Assembly: GCF_008274695.1 (NCBI RefSeq)
Contig: NZ_VTOU01000002.1
Location: 620,001-684,000 of the forward strand
Reading direction: 5' to 3'
From: Sphingomonas montanisoli
Lineage (GTDB): Bacteria > Pseudomonadota > Alphaproteobacteria > Sphingomonadales > Sphingomonadaceae
DNA: 64,000 nucleotides
Part shown: positions 35,643 through 45,014 of the stretch, one piece after another
Layout of the letters: every line of letters begins with the position of its first letter
Numbering within the stretch: position 1 is the stretch's first letter
The notes under the pieces: model-generated
The model's input: only the letters and a program-made list of their open reading frames with translations
Database searches by the model: none
What the model was told of the DNA's origin: nothing
Made by a program: the position numbers and the translations under genes

Positions 35643-37156
35643 CGGTGGCAAGCCTCGACACGGTCGTCGCCACGGCGTTCGAAGGCGATCCGGACGGGAT
35701 CGCGATCGAATATAAGGATCAGGTCGTCCGCTGGGGCGACATGAAGCGCGTTGCCGACGCCGTGAACGGGCTGCTCGACGAGGCCGGGATCGGCCCCTGC
35801 ACCCCCGTCGCCTTCATCCCCGAAAGCACGCCCGCCTTCGCCGCGACCCTTCTCGGCCTGTTCGCGGGGCGGCGGACGATCTCGATGATCTACGGCTTCC
35901 AGGCGCCGGCGGTGATCGCGTCCGACATGGTGAAGCTCAATGCGCCGGCCTATATCGCCGCGCTCGATGCCTGGGCGCCCGAAATGCTCGCGGCTTTGCC
36001 CGAAGGCGCGATCGCGATCGGCATCGCCGACGCGCTCGATCCCGAACCGGTGCGCCATCTTCAAGGCTCGCTCACCGCCGATCGCTCGCATCTGCGTGAA
36101 AGCACTGGCGAGCCGGTGGTCGAGCTGCTGTCGAGCGGCACGACCGGCGCGCCCAAGCGCCAGCCGACCCGCTACAGCACGATCTACGCCGCGATCATCG
36201 AGGGCAATATGCTCGATGCCGGCGCCGTCGACGGGCAGACTTTGCCGCCGGGCATTGTCCAATTTCCCTTCTCGAACATCTCGGGCATCTACTCGCTCGT
36301 CCCCTATGCCGTCGCGCGGCGCAAGGTCCGCCTTCTCTCGCGCTTCAACCTGCCCGAATGGCTCGATTTCGCGCAGACCTACAAGCCGGCCGCGATGATC
36401 CTGCCGGCGGCGGGCGTGCGCACCCTGCTCGACAGCGACTTGCCCGACGATGCGCTGGCGGGGGTCGGCTATATCAGCATGGGGATGACCGGGCTCGATC
36501 ATGGCCTTTGGCGCGCCTTCGAAAAAAGGTTCGGCGTGCCGATCCTCTACTCCTATGGCGCGACCGAATTCGCCGGCGCCGCCGCCTATATGACCGCCGA
36601 TCTTCACAAGCGTTTTGGCGAGACGAAGTTCGGCACCGCCGGCCGCGCCGATCCGCGCGTCAAGCTGCGCGTCGTCGATCAGAACGATCCGACGAAGGTT
36701 CTCGGCCCCAACGAGGAAGGGCTGCTCGAAGTCCTGGTCCCCTATGTCGGCCCCGACTGGATCCGCACCACCGACATCGTCGTGATCGACGAAGACGACT
36801 TCCTGTTCATTCGCGGCCGTGCCGATGGCGCGATCAGCCGGGGCGGGTTCAAGATGATGCCGGGGCCGATCGAGGCCGCGTTGCTGGAGCATCCCTCGGT
36901 CGCGGTCGCCTGCGTCGTCGGCGCGCCCGATCCGCGCCTTGGCCAGGTGCCGGCCGCGGTGATCGAGCTGAAGGAGGGGGCCTCCGCCCCCACGGAGGAG
37001 GAGTTGCAGCAGATTGTGCGCGGCAAGCTCCCTTCTACCAATGTTCCCGCGATCGTGCGTTTCATCGATCGGATGCCGCGCACCCAATCGCTCAAGGTCG
37101 ATCTGGGCGCGGTGCGCGCCATGTTCGCAGATAAGAAGGAAGAGGCTGCCGCATGA
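35639..37156 (+). CDS. AMP-forming acyl-CoA synthetase/ligase
   Basis: The 505-residue ANL enzyme activates a carboxylic acid with ATP and CoA. Motifs are the P-loop SSGTTGAPK (residues 165-173), YSYGATEFAG (A5), TTDIVVIDEDDFLFIRGRADG (A7/A8) and a C-terminal TQSLKVDL with the likely catalytic Lys. The start is TTG at 35639, overlapping the DUF35 stop; GTG at 35645 is possible. The N-terminal subdomain is short relative to long-chain ligases, suggesting a compact, perhaps cyclic, acid substrate. Confidence 0.9.
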   Translation: MTVASLDTVVATAFEGDPDGIAIEYKDQVVRWGDMKRVADAVNGLLDEAGIGPCTPVAFIPESTPAFAATLLGLFAGRRTISMIYGFQAPAVIASDMVKLNAPAYIAALDAWAPEMLAALPEGAIAIGIADALDPEPVRHLQGSLTADRSHLRESTGEPVVELLSSGTTGAPKRQPTRYSTIYAAIIEGNMLDAGAVDGQTLPPGIVQFPFSNISGIYSLVPYAVARRKVRLLSRFNLPEWLDFAQTYKPAAMILPAAGVRTLLDSDLPDDALAGVGYISMGMTGLDHGLWRAFEKRFGVPILYSYGATEFAGAAAYMTADLHKRFGETKFGTAGRADPRVKLRVVDQNDPTKVLGPNEEGLLEVLVPYVGPDWIRTTDIVVIDEDDFLFIRGRADGAISRGGFKMMPGPIEAALLEHPSVAVACVVGAPDPRLGQVPAAVIELKEGASAPTEEELQQIVRGKLPSTNVPAIVRFIDRMPRTQSLKVDLGAVRAMFADKKEEAAA

Positions 37157-39357
37157 ACCTCGCGCTCACCGACGAACAGACGATGCTCGTCGAGACGTTC
37201 CGTCGTTTCTTCGAGGATGAGTCACCGATCGCGCGCGTCCGCGCCGTCGAGGCGCTGGGCCACGATCCGGCGCTGCTCAAGGGGCTCGGCGAACTCGGCG
37301 CGCTGGGGATGCGCCTGCCGGGCGAGGGCGGTGACGCCGACTTCGGTCTGTTCGACGTCGCGCTGATCCTGGAAGAAGCGGGTCGCACGCTGGCCTCCGC
37401 GCCGATCGTCGAGGTCATCGTCGCAGCACGTCTGCTCGCGCAGCTCGGTGGGCAGGATGCGCTGGTGGGTGAGGTCGTCGCGGGCGACACGGTCGTCACC
37501 CTGGCGACCGCCCCGACCGAAAAGGGCGTTGCACAGCTCATCCCCGGCGGCGCCGTCGCCAGCGGCGTTCTCCACCTCGTCGGCGACGAGGTCCGCCTCG
37601 CGACGATCGAACCCGCGAACAGCGCCGCTCCGAACCATGGCAGCCTGCCGATCGCGACGATGGTTCTCGACGGTGACGGCCCGGCGGCGATCGTGGTCGC
37701 GAAGGGCGACGCCGCCCGCCGCGCCTATCTCGCCGCGGTCGAGGAATGGAAGCTGCTCACCGCCGCCTTCCTCTCGGGCCTTGGTAGCCGCGCGATCGAA
37801 ATGGCGGCCGAATATGCGCGGGAGCGCAAGCAGTTCGATCGTCTGATCGGTTCGTTCCAGGGCGTCGCGCATCCGCTTGCGGATCGGCATGCCGACATGG
37901 TCGGTGCCAAGTTGCTGGTCTGGTCGGCGGTTCGCAAGGTCGCCGATCGCGATCCCGAAGCCGCCGCGACGATCTCGATGGCCTTCTGGTGGGCGGCCAA
38001 GGCATCGGGCGACGCGGTGGCCCGCGCGCTCCACACCTTCGGCGGCTACGGCCTAACCAACGAATATGACATCCAGCTTTATCATCGCCGCGCCAAGGGG
38101 ATCGCGCTCCAGTTCGGCGATCCGCGCGATGAACTGCTGGTAGCGGGCAAGCGCCTGTTCGCCGATGGTCAGGTGCCGCTGCCCGAAGCCGGCCCGATTC
38201 AGATCGATTTCGAATGGAGCGAGGAAGGCAAGGCGCTGCGCGCCAAGCTCTACGAATTCTTCGAAAAGCATCTGACGCCCGAATGGCATGCCAAGTCGCA
38301 TTATTCGTTCGACGGCCACGACGATGCGCTCAACATCGCGATGGGCAAGGAACGGCTGCTCTTCCCTGACTGGCCGGTCGAAAATGGCGGCATGGGCCTC
38401 AGCCATTTCGATTCGCTCGCCGGTCTCGACGTGTGGGACGAACTCGGCGTCACCGCGCATGCGCAGAACGTCACCAACTTCATTGGCTCGGCGATCATGC
38501 GTTATGGGTCGGACTGGGCGAAGGCCGAAATCCTGCCCAGGCTCGCCAGCGGCGAGAAGCTCGTCAGCCTCGGCTATTCGGAGCCGCATTCGGGATCGGA
38601 TATCTTCGCCGCCAAGACCAAGGCGGTTCGCGACGGCGACGATTGGATCATCAACGGGCAGAAGATGTTCACCAGCGGCGCGAACCTCGCCAGCTGGGTG
38701 ATGTTGCTCACCCGCACCGATCCCGATGCGCCCAAGCATGCGGGCATCACGATGTTCCTCGTGCCGCTCGACGACAAGGGCGTCGAGATCCACCCGGTCT
38801 TCACCTTCCAGGAGGAGCGGACCAACGCCACCTTCTACACCGACGTGCGGATCAACGACGATCACCGTCTCGGGCCGATCAACGGCGGCACCGAAGTTCT
38901 CGGCTATGCGCTCGCGCTCGAACAGGGCGGCTACGGCTTCTTCGGCCCGCACAAGCGTCTCTATGCGGAGGCGGTCGCCTGGGCGAAGTCGGCCACCCGT
39001 CATGGTCGCCCCGCGCTCGAAAATGATCGCATCGTCGAACGGCTCGCCGAGTCCGCGACCCATGTCGAACTGTCGCGGCTCACCGTGATGCGTGCGCTGT
39101 GGCAGCAGGAAAAGGATCCGAACGATCGCGGTTCCGGCCCGATGTCGAAGCTGTTCTCGTCCGAACTGTTCCTGCGCGACGGGCACGACTTGCTCGATCT
39201 CGCCGCGCCCGACACCCAATGGCTGGGCAAGCACGGCACAGGCGAGCTGGAATTGCTCCACCGCCATGCCGCCGCCACCACCATCTATGGCGGCACCAGC
39301 GAAGTGCAGCGCAGCCAGGTTGCGGAAAAGGAGCTGGGCCTACCGCGCAGCCGTTAA
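37153..39357 (+). CDS. Fused double acyl-CoA dehydrogenase
   Basis: The 734-residue protein joins two acyl-CoA dehydrogenase modules: a divergent first one (about 1-340, with FGGYGLTNEYDIQLYHRRAK) and a canonical second one (about 350-734, with SEPHSGSDIFAAKTKAV, INGQKMFTSGA and YGGTSEVQRSQVAEKELGLPR). Such fusions replace the alpha/beta heterodimers used on polycyclic or branched CoA esters, as in FadE34 of mycobacteria. It introduces a 2,3-double bond using FAD. It overlaps the ligase gene by 4 bp (ATGA). Confidence 0.9.
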   Translation: MNLALTDEQTMLVETFRRFFEDESPIARVRAVEALGHDPALLKGLGELGALGMRLPGEGGDADFGLFDVALILEEAGRTLASAPIVEVIVAARLLAQLGGQDALVGEVVAGDTVVTLATAPTEKGVAQLIPGGAVASGVLHLVGDEVRLATIEPANSAAPNHGSLPIATMVLDGDGPAAIVVAKGDAARRAYLAAVEEWKLLTAAFLSGLGSRAIEMAAEYARERKQFDRLIGSFQGVAHPLADRHADMVGAKLLVWSAVRKVADRDPEAAATISMAFWWAAKASGDAVARALHTFGGYGLTNEYDIQLYHRRAKGIALQFGDPRDELLVAGKRLFADGQVPLPEAGPIQIDFEWSEEGKALRAKLYEFFEKHLTPEWHAKSHYSFDGHDDALNIAMGKERLLFPDWPVENGGMGLSHFDSLAGLDVWDELGVTAHAQNVTNFIGSAIMRYGSDWAKAEILPRLASGEKLVSLGYSEPHSGSDIFAAKTKAVRDGDDWIINGQKMFTSGANLASWVMLLTRTDPDAPKHAGITMFLVPLDDKGVEIHPVFTFQEERTNATFYTDVRINDDHRLGPINGGTEVLGYALALEQGGYGFFGPHKRLYAEAVAWAKSATRHGRPALENDRIVERLAESATHVELSRLTVMRALWQQEKDPNDRGSGPMSKLFSSELFLRDGHDLLDLAAPDTQWLGKHGTGELELLHRHAAATTIYGGTSEVQRSQVAEKELGLPRSR

Positions 39358-39403
39358 CGTCGCGCAGCCGGAAAATCGGCGCGCATGGGAGAGGATCAGG
39401 ACT

Positions 39404-39811
39404 ATGCCCGTTGCCGCGCTCGATCACGTCAACGTCCGGACGACCGACATCGCCGGCACGCTCGCTTTCTATCGCGACGTGCTGGGGATGGAGGTGGTTC
39501 CGGCCCCCGGCGCCAACGATATCACACGATCGGGCTGGGTGCTCGACACCGCCAAGCGCCCGATCATCCATGTCGGCAGCCCCGAACTCAATTATCCGAG
39601 CGACAGCGTCCATCCCTTCACGCCGGCTTCGGGCAGCGGCGCGGTGCACCATGTCGCGATCGCGTGCACCGATGCGCCCGACATGCGCCGCCGGCTGGAA
39701 GCGGCCGGACTCGAGGTCAGCGAAAATGCGATTCCGTCGATCAACATGCTCCAGCTGTTCGCGATCGATCCCAACGGCATCATGCTCGAAATGAACTTCC
39801 GCGACCTCTGA
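39404..39811 (+). CDS. VOC-family (glyoxalase/dioxygenase-fold) protein
   Basis: The 135-residue vicinal-oxygen-chelate protein carries the metal ligands expected of the fold: His8 in LDHVNV, a His in VHHVAI and Glu129 in IMLEMNF. It may be a lyase, isomerase or small dioxygenase. The ATG at 39404 follows GGAGAGGATCAGG. It lies 46 bp after the acyl-CoA dehydrogenase gene in the same operon. Confidence 0.87.
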   Translation: MPVAALDHVNVRTTDIAGTLAFYRDVLGMEVVPAPGANDITRSGWVLDTAKRPIIHVGSPELNYPSDSVHPFTPASGSGAVHHVAIACTDAPDMRRRLEAAGLEVSENAIPSINMLQLFAIDPNGIMLEMNFRDL

Positions 39812-39854
39812 TTCCCGGTTATCCGAAGGCAAATCGGAAAAAGGGGAGAGGGCG

Positions 39855-40634
39855 ATGCGGTTCAAGGACAAGGTGGCTCTGGTCACGGGCGCGGCGAGCG
39901 GCATCGGCGCCGCGACGGCGCGGCTGATGGCGGCCGAGGGTGCGACGATCTTCGCAGTGGATATCGCCGCCGATAGGCTCGACGCCTTCGTCACCGAACT
40001 GGGCGGCAAGGCCACGGGCCATGTCGCCGACCTTTCCGACGGCGCGCAGGCGGAGGCGATGGTCGACGCCTGCATCGCGACGTTCGGCAGGCTCGATATC
40101 CTCGTCAACAATGCCGGCATCGGTGCGCTGGGCAAGGCGGCCGATCTCGATCCGGCGATGTGGCGCAAGGTGATGGCGATCGATCTCGACGCGGTGTTCC
40201 TGGCCAGCCGCAAGGCGCTCCCGCACCTGATCGAGGCGAAGGGTAATATCGTCACCACCGCGTCGATTTCGGGCATGGGCGCGGACTATGGCTTCACCGC
40301 TTATAACAGCGCGAAGGCCGGTGTTCTTGGCCTCACCAGGAATCTCGCGATCGATTATGCCGCGCAGGGCGTGCGCGTGAACGCGGTCAGCCCGGGCCCG
40401 ATCGATACCCCGCTGATGGCGCATATGCCGGCCGAATTGCTCGCCGAATTCGGCCGCGTCACGCCGATGCGCCGCGTCGGCAAGGCCGAGGAGATCGCCA
40501 AGGTCATCGCCTTCGTCGCCAGCGATGACGCCGCCTATCTCACGGGGCAGAATATCGCGGTCGACGGCGGCCTCACGGCGCATACTGGCCAGCCCGATAT
40601 CGTCGGCTTCCTGACCCAGGCCTATAGCCGCTAA
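39855..40634 (+). CDS. Short-chain dehydrogenase/reductase
   Basis: The 259-residue classical SDR has TGAASGIG (residues 11-18), NNAG, a Ser in TTASISGMG and YNSAK in the active site; Asp after beta-2 (AVDIAAD) favours NAD. A 3-hydroxyacyl-CoA or ring-alcohol dehydrogenase role fits the operon, though not provable. A GGGGAGAGGG Shine-Dalgarno precedes the ATG. Confidence 0.9.
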   Translation: MRFKDKVALVTGAASGIGAATARLMAAEGATIFAVDIAADRLDAFVTELGGKATGHVADLSDGAQAEAMVDACIATFGRLDILVNNAGIGALGKAADLDPAMWRKVMAIDLDAVFLASRKALPHLIEAKGNIVTTASISGMGADYGFTAYNSAKAGVLGLTRNLAIDYAAQGVRVNAVSPGPIDTPLMAHMPAELLAEFGRVTPMRRVGKAEEIAKVIAFVASDDAAYLTGQNIAVDGGLTAHTGQPDIVGFLTQAYSR

Positions 40635-40671
40635 ACTGGCCCCGTCCCACGCGAGTCGCAGGAGGATGAGG

Positions 40672-41139
40672 ATGTCGGCGGTCAAGAATCCACCCGAAGG
40701 CTATACCAGCATAACCCCCTATCTCACGGTCGATGGCGCGGCGGCCGCGATCGAATTTTACGGCGAGGCGTTCGGCGCGGTCGAAATCATGCGGATGCAG
40801 ATGGGCGACCGCGTCGGCCATGCCGAAATCCGCATCGGCAACGCGATCATCATGCTGGCGGACGAGTTTCCGGAGATGAAGATCTGCGGCCCCAAGACGC
40901 TGGGCGGCGCATCAGGCAGCCTGATGCTCTATCTCGACGACGTCGACGCCGCGTTCAAGCGGGCGATCGACGCCGGCTGCACCGAGGATAAGCCCCTGAC
41001 CGACCAGTTTTGGGGCGACCGGATGGGCGGCGTGGTCGATCCCTTCGGCCACAAATGGATGCTCGCCACCCATGTCGAAGATGTCACGCCCGACGAGATG
41101 GGCCGGCGGATGAAGGCGTTTGCGGAGCAGTTCGCCTAG
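40672..41139 (+). CDS. VOC-family protein, PhnB-like
   Basis: The ATG at 40672 is 6 nt from AGGAGG and gives 155 residues; an ATG at 40666 abuts the ribosome-binding site and is disfavoured. The sequence SITPYLTVDGAAAAIEFYGEAFGAVEIMRMQM and the C-terminal GVVDPFGHKWMLATHVEDVTPDEM match PhnB/YdcJ-type glyoxalase-fold proteins of unknown reaction. It ends the long plus-strand operon and converges on the TonB receptor gene with a 1-bp gap. Confidence 0.86.
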   Translation: MSAVKNPPEGYTSITPYLTVDGAAAAIEFYGEAFGAVEIMRMQMGDRVGHAEIRIGNAIIMLADEFPEMKICGPKTLGGASGSLMLYLDDVDAAFKRAIDAGCTEDKPLTDQFWGDRMGGVVDPFGHKWMLATHVEDVTPDEMGRRMKAFAEQFA

Positions 41140-41140
41140 G

Positions 41141-43213
41141 TCAAAGGGTCATGCGCGCGGATATGCGGATGGTCCTCGGCTGCCCGGGATATATCCACAG
41201 CGGGCTGTACGAACTCTGCGCGTAACGTCTGTCGAACAGATTGTCGGCTTCGACCCGCAGGCTTAGCTGCCGGGAAAAGGCATATTCCAAGGCGGCCTTG
41301 GCTTTTACATAGCCGGGCAGGATCAGCCCGCTCGCATCGATCGCACCGGCCCGATCGCCGACATAGGTGAGCCCGCCGCTCAGCGACACGCCGCGCCCGC
41401 TATCGTCGAGGAACCGGCCCACGGCGAACAGCGCGCCGTTGTGCGCCGGCACGTTGAGGACGCGGTCGGTGGCGAAGCTGGCATCGTCGGCGCGCGCGTG
41501 GGTCCAGGCATAATTGGCGATGATCTGCCAGTGCGGTGTGATCTTCACCGACGCATCCGCCTCGATCCCCCGGCTGCGCAGCCGGCCGACGGGCGCGAGG
41601 AAGTTCGCGTCCGTCGGATCGTTGGTCAGGATGCCCTGCTTGCGGATGTCGAACCATGTGATCGCCACATCGATGCCGCCGCGACGCAGCGCTATGCCGG
41701 CCTCATACCCCTTGCCGGTTTCGGGCTCGAAGCCCTCTCCATTGCGATCGGTGCCTGAATTGAGCACGAAATTTTCGCCCCAGTTGGCGTGGACGGCGAT
41801 GACATCGTTGACCTGATATCGGCCGCCGACCCGGAAGGTCACGGGCTCGTCGATCGCTTTTCCGATCCGGCCGGTGCGATTGTTGCGGATGCGCTGGCGA
41901 TAGGCATCCAGCCGCACCGCACCCGACAGGGTGAGGCGGTCGGTCGCCGCCCACATGTCCTGCGCGTATAGCGTGCCGGACCAGCGTTTCTCGTCATTGT
42001 TGGTGAACGGCAACAGCACCGGCGGCGCGGCGCCATAGACCGGCGCGAACACGTCGATCGCATAGGTCGCGTCTGCGGTCGGGTTGCGCCGCATCCACCG
42101 CTCGCCATAGTCGAGCCGATATCCCTTGGCACCGACGGCGATGCGGTGGGCGCCGATTCGGCCCGACACTTCCAGCCGCGCCGAAAGGTCGTCGACCGAG
42201 AAGTCGCGCGATCGACGCTGGCGCCACAAAGCGCGGCCCACCAGGCGCGACTGATCGGAGGAAAAGCCCTTCAACGTGCCAGTGCGCCACGCGAGGCCGC
42301 TGTTGATCGCCCATCCGCTGCCCAGATCCACCGTCGTCGTCAGCTGGTGTCTCTCGTTGCGAAAGCGCGTCGTCCCATCTGCGGGCTCGCCGTAGAAGGT
42401 GGTGCGCTTCGCCCCGTTGGCATCGCCGTTGATGGCAGGGACGCCCCGATCGAACGGCGTGTCGAACCGATTGAACTCGCCGACATATGTCAGCCGCACG
42501 GCGTCGCTGGGGTGCCAGCTGATCGATGGCGACACCACCCGCCGCTTCAGCGAGACGAGGTCGCGCCATCCATCCGAATCCTCCGCCGCGATCACGATCC
42601 TGGCGGCGATCGTGGATGATAACGGCCCGGTGGCATCCAGCTCGATCCGTCGCGTGTCGAACGATCCGTAGGTCAGCGTCGCGCTGGCGGCGGGCGTGAA
42701 CGCCGGCGTCTTGGTCACGATGTTGACGCGGCCTGCCGGGTCGATATCGCCGAACAAGGCGCCGGCCGGGCCTTTGAGCAGCTCGATCCGTTCGGCCGTT
42801 GCGGGATCGCGCGGCGGCCCCATGCCGCGATTGGCCAGGAAACCGTCGACATAATATTCGGCGCCGCCATCCGGCGTGCCCAGGAAGCCGCGGATCGCAA
42901 AATTGTCCATCACGCCGCCGCGATTGTTCTGGTTGCTGATGCCGCTGACCAGTTCGAGCGCATCGGACAGGCGATAGGCACCCGCCGCGACGATCAGATC
43001 GCGTTCGATCGATCGGCTCGATTGCGACATCCGCCTGGTCGCGACATCTGACGCGATCGTCGTATCGCGGTGCGTGGCGCGTGTGCCCAGCACCACGATT
43101 TCGTCCGCGTCGTCGTCGGTGGTGGGGACCGGCAGTGCGGATTGGGCAAGCGCGGGATCGGCGCACAGCAGCATGGGCGACAGCAGCGCCATCGCGACGG
43201 GTTCGCGGAACAA
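41141..43213 (-). CDS. TonB-dependent siderophore-type outer-membrane receptor
   Basis: The 690-residue protein has a signal peptide (to about residue 24, ALAQ), a TonB-box-like DEIVVLGTR segment, a plug domain with RIELLKGPAGALFGDIDPAGRVNIVTK, and a 22-strand-type barrel ending in PRTIRISARMTL. The plug and length match TIGR01783 siderophore receptors. The C-terminal residue is Leu rather than the usual Phe. It could import a ferric siderophore or, given its neighbours, a hydrophobic or aromatic substrate, as many sphingomonad TonB receptors do. Confidence 0.9.
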   Translation of the reverse strand: MFREPVAMALLSPMLLCADPALAQSALPVPTTDDDADEIVVLGTRATHRDTTIASDVATRRMSQSSRSIERDLIVAAGAYRLSDALELVSGISNQNNRGGVMDNFAIRGFLGTPDGGAEYYVDGFLANRGMGPPRDPATAERIELLKGPAGALFGDIDPAGRVNIVTKTPAFTPAASATLTYGSFDTRRIELDATGPLSSTIAARIVIAAEDSDGWRDLVSLKRRVVSPSISWHPSDAVRLTYVGEFNRFDTPFDRGVPAINGDANGAKRTTFYGEPADGTTRFRNERHQLTTTVDLGSGWAINSGLAWRTGTLKGFSSDQSRLVGRALWRQRRSRDFSVDDLSARLEVSGRIGAHRIAVGAKGYRLDYGERWMRRNPTADATYAIDVFAPVYGAAPPVLLPFTNNDEKRWSGTLYAQDMWAATDRLTLSGAVRLDAYRQRIRNNRTGRIGKAIDEPVTFRVGGRYQVNDVIAVHANWGENFVLNSGTDRNGEGFEPETGKGYEAGIALRRGGIDVAITWFDIRKQGILTNDPTDANFLAPVGRLRSRGIEADASVKITPHWQIIANYAWTHARADDASFATDRVLNVPAHNGALFAVGRFLDDSGRGVSLSGGLTYVGDRAGAIDASGLILPGYVKAKAALEYAFSRQLSLRVEADNLFDRRYAQSSYSPLWIYPGQPRTIRISARMTL

Positions 43214-43230
43214 GCTCTTGCCTTATCTGT

Positions 43231-43244
43231 GATGATGTATCATC
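43231..43244. promoter_or_regulatory. Small palindrome upstream of the TonB receptor
   Basis: GATGAT-GT-ATCATC lies in the divergent 103-bp gap between the receptor gene and the membrane protein at 43317. It may be an operator; no Fur-like pattern is obvious. Confidence 0.3.
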
Positions 43245-43316
43245 GCCACTGACCGAAGGAGACCCACTCTGTCAACCCTCGCTCATGGTCGCCGCGCGGA
43301 CAGCGCCGATGCTGTC

Positions 43317-44468
43317 ATGCCTGTTTCGCCCGCGTCGGCCTCTCGCTCCCGCATCGGCTCGATCGATGCGCTGCGCGGGCTCGTGATGCTGTTGATGCTC
43401 GTCGATCACACGCGCGAATTCTTCTTCATTCACGCGCAGGTAAGCGATCCGATGGATGTGGAAGCGACCGCCCCGTCGCTGTTTTTTACCCGTCTCGCCG
43501 CGCATCTGTGTGCGCCTGTCTTCGTCGCGCTCACCGGATTGGCGGCCTGGCTCTATGCCGCGCCGCGCGGCGGCGCTGGGGCGGCTTCGGGCTTTCTTCT
43601 GAAGCGCGGGCTGTTTCTGGTGGTCCTGGAATGGACGGCCGTGAACTTCGCCTGGACGTTCGATCCGACGCCGCCTGTGATCTTCCTGCAGGTGATCTGG
43701 GCGATCGGATTGTCGATGATCGCGCTGGCGGGGCTGGTGCATCTGCCGCGGTCTGCATTGATCGCGGTCGGGGTGATTATCGTGGCGGGCCATAACCTTC
43801 TCGATCCGATCGCGATCGCGCCCGGTGAGCCGGGGCATGTGATCTGGTCTATCCTTCACGATCGCGGCCTGATCGATCTGCCGTGGGGCGGACAGGCACG
43901 CACCTCCTATCCGCTGCTGCCGTGGATCGGGGTGATGGCGCTGGGCTATGCGGTCGGCCCCTGGTTCGCGCGCGCCGTGGCACCTGCCTTGCGCCGCCAG
44001 CGACTGATGGCGACCGGATCGGTCATGCTGCTCGGCTTCGTGCTGCTGCGCTCGATCAACATCTATGGCGAGCCGTTGCCCTGGGCGGCAGGCGACACGG
44101 CGCTGCTTACGACTATGAGCTTCGTGAACCTCACCAAATATCCGCCGTCGCTCGACCTCCTGCTCCTTACGCTGGGCATCGGCACCTGGCTTCTGGTGGC
44201 GCTGGAGGCGATGAGGGGGCGCCTGCCCACGGCGCTGGCAGTGTTCGGGTCGGCCCCCTTATTCTTCTACATCCTGCACCTCTACGTCCTGCATGCGCTC
44301 AACCGGGGCGTGGGGATGATGCTGGGGCGCGACGGGCCGGTCAGCGTCCCATCCGTGGGTGCTATCTGGCTGCTGGCTGTGATGGTGGCGCTGCCATGCT
44401 GGTTCGCCTGCCGACGCTTCGGGGCGGCGAAGCGCGCCAGCGACGCCTGGTGGATGCGCTATCTCTAG
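43317..44468 (+). CDS. DUF1624/heparan-alpha-glucosaminide N-acetyltransferase-like membrane protein
   Basis: The 383-residue polytopic protein starts with SIDALRGLVMLLMLVDHTREFF, the conserved cytoplasmic-edge motif (D-x-x-R-G followed by the catalytic-type His) of the HGSNAT/DUF1624 and YeiB-related acyltransferase families, and has about ten hydrophobic segments ending in FYILHLYVLHALNRG. It may acetylate or otherwise acylate an envelope sugar or lipid across the inner membrane. The start could lie slightly upstream. Downstream is a strong terminator hairpin. Confidence 0.82.
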   Translation: MPVSPASASRSRIGSIDALRGLVMLLMLVDHTREFFFIHAQVSDPMDVEATAPSLFFTRLAAHLCAPVFVALTGLAAWLYAAPRGGAGAASGFLLKRGLFLVVLEWTAVNFAWTFDPTPPVIFLQVIWAIGLSMIALAGLVHLPRSALIAVGVIIVAGHNLLDPIAIAPGEPGHVIWSILHDRGLIDLPWGGQARTSYPLLPWIGVMALGYAVGPWFARAVAPALRRQRLMATGSVMLLGFVLLRSINIYGEPLPWAAGDTALLTTMSFVNLTKYPPSLDLLLLTLGIGTWLLVALEAMRGRLPTALAVFGSAPLFFYILHLYVLHALNRGVGMMLGRDGPVSVPSVGAIWLLAVMVALPCWFACRRFGAAKRASDAWWMRYL

Positions 44469-44487
44469 GCAGAGGGACAAAGAAAAA

Positions 44488-44511
44488 GGCCGGCGGGTCG
44501 CCCCGCCGGCC
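44488..44511. terminator. Strong bidirectional terminator hairpin
   Basis: GGCCGGCGGG-TCGC-CCCGCCGGCC (10-bp perfect stem) lies between convergent genes. On the minus strand it is followed by TTTTTCTTTG, making it a canonical intrinsic terminator for the lipoprotein gene. Confidence 0.85.
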
Positions 44512-44535
44512 TTCGAAATGGGATGGAGCGAAGGC

Positions 44536-44922
44536 TTAGGCCTTGCAGCTCAGCGTGCCCTTGCCGGGTGCGGTCAGCTCGATCGTCGAACCGTTGCCCT
44601 TGATGGCGTAACCGCCCTCGGCGACGTAGGGCTGACCATCGGCCGGCGCGGTCAGCGTCGTGGTGGGGCCTTCCTTGGCGGTTTTCAGCGTGGCGGTGTT
44701 GTTGTTGAAGAACGACACGTCGACCAGGCTGTTGTCCTTGCAGCGATAGGCATGGCTGCTGACGATGGACGGCGGCAGCTCGACCGGAGCGGCGGCGTTC
44801 AGCTTGGCGGCATCCGGATCGGGGATATCGCCGGCGACGACGGTCTCGGGCTTGGAGTTGCAGGCAGCGAGGAGCAGCGATGCGCCCAGCGCGACGGCGG
44901 AAAGTGTGAGCTTGATCTGCAT
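44536..44922 (-). CDS. MliC-like lipoprotein (putative C-type lysozyme inhibitor)
   Basis: The 128-residue product has a lipoprotein signal with lipobox LLAAC (Cys21). The mature domain starts with AYRCKDNSLVDVSFFNNNTATL, contains GGYAIKGNGSTIELTAPGKG and ends in LSCKA, matching the MliC (PF09864) beta-barrel layout with a Cys pair. MliC proteins sit in the outer membrane and block host C-type lysozyme. Assignment is by motif pattern and length; the characteristic Ser/Lys inhibitory loop is only loosely matched. Confidence 0.75.
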   Translation of the reverse strand: MQIKLTLSAVALGASLLLAACNSKPETVVAGDIPDPDAAKLNAAAPVELPPSIVSSHAYRCKDNSLVDVSFFNNNTATLKTAKEGPTTTLTAPADGQPYVAEGGYAIKGNGSTIELTAPGKGTLSCKA

Positions 44923-45014
44923 AGCGGGGCTGTGTTTGCGTTTCTTGTGTGCGCTGCGTCAAGAGGCCAGACGTCGCATTACGCCCAAGAATCGGCCAAT
45001 TGCGTAATAAGCAT

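Noticed and set aside
35474-37087. 537-codon minus-strand frame opposite the acyl-CoA ligase
   Set aside because: It is antisense to a well-supported ANL enzyme. Its composition is typical of shadow frames in high-GC DNA.
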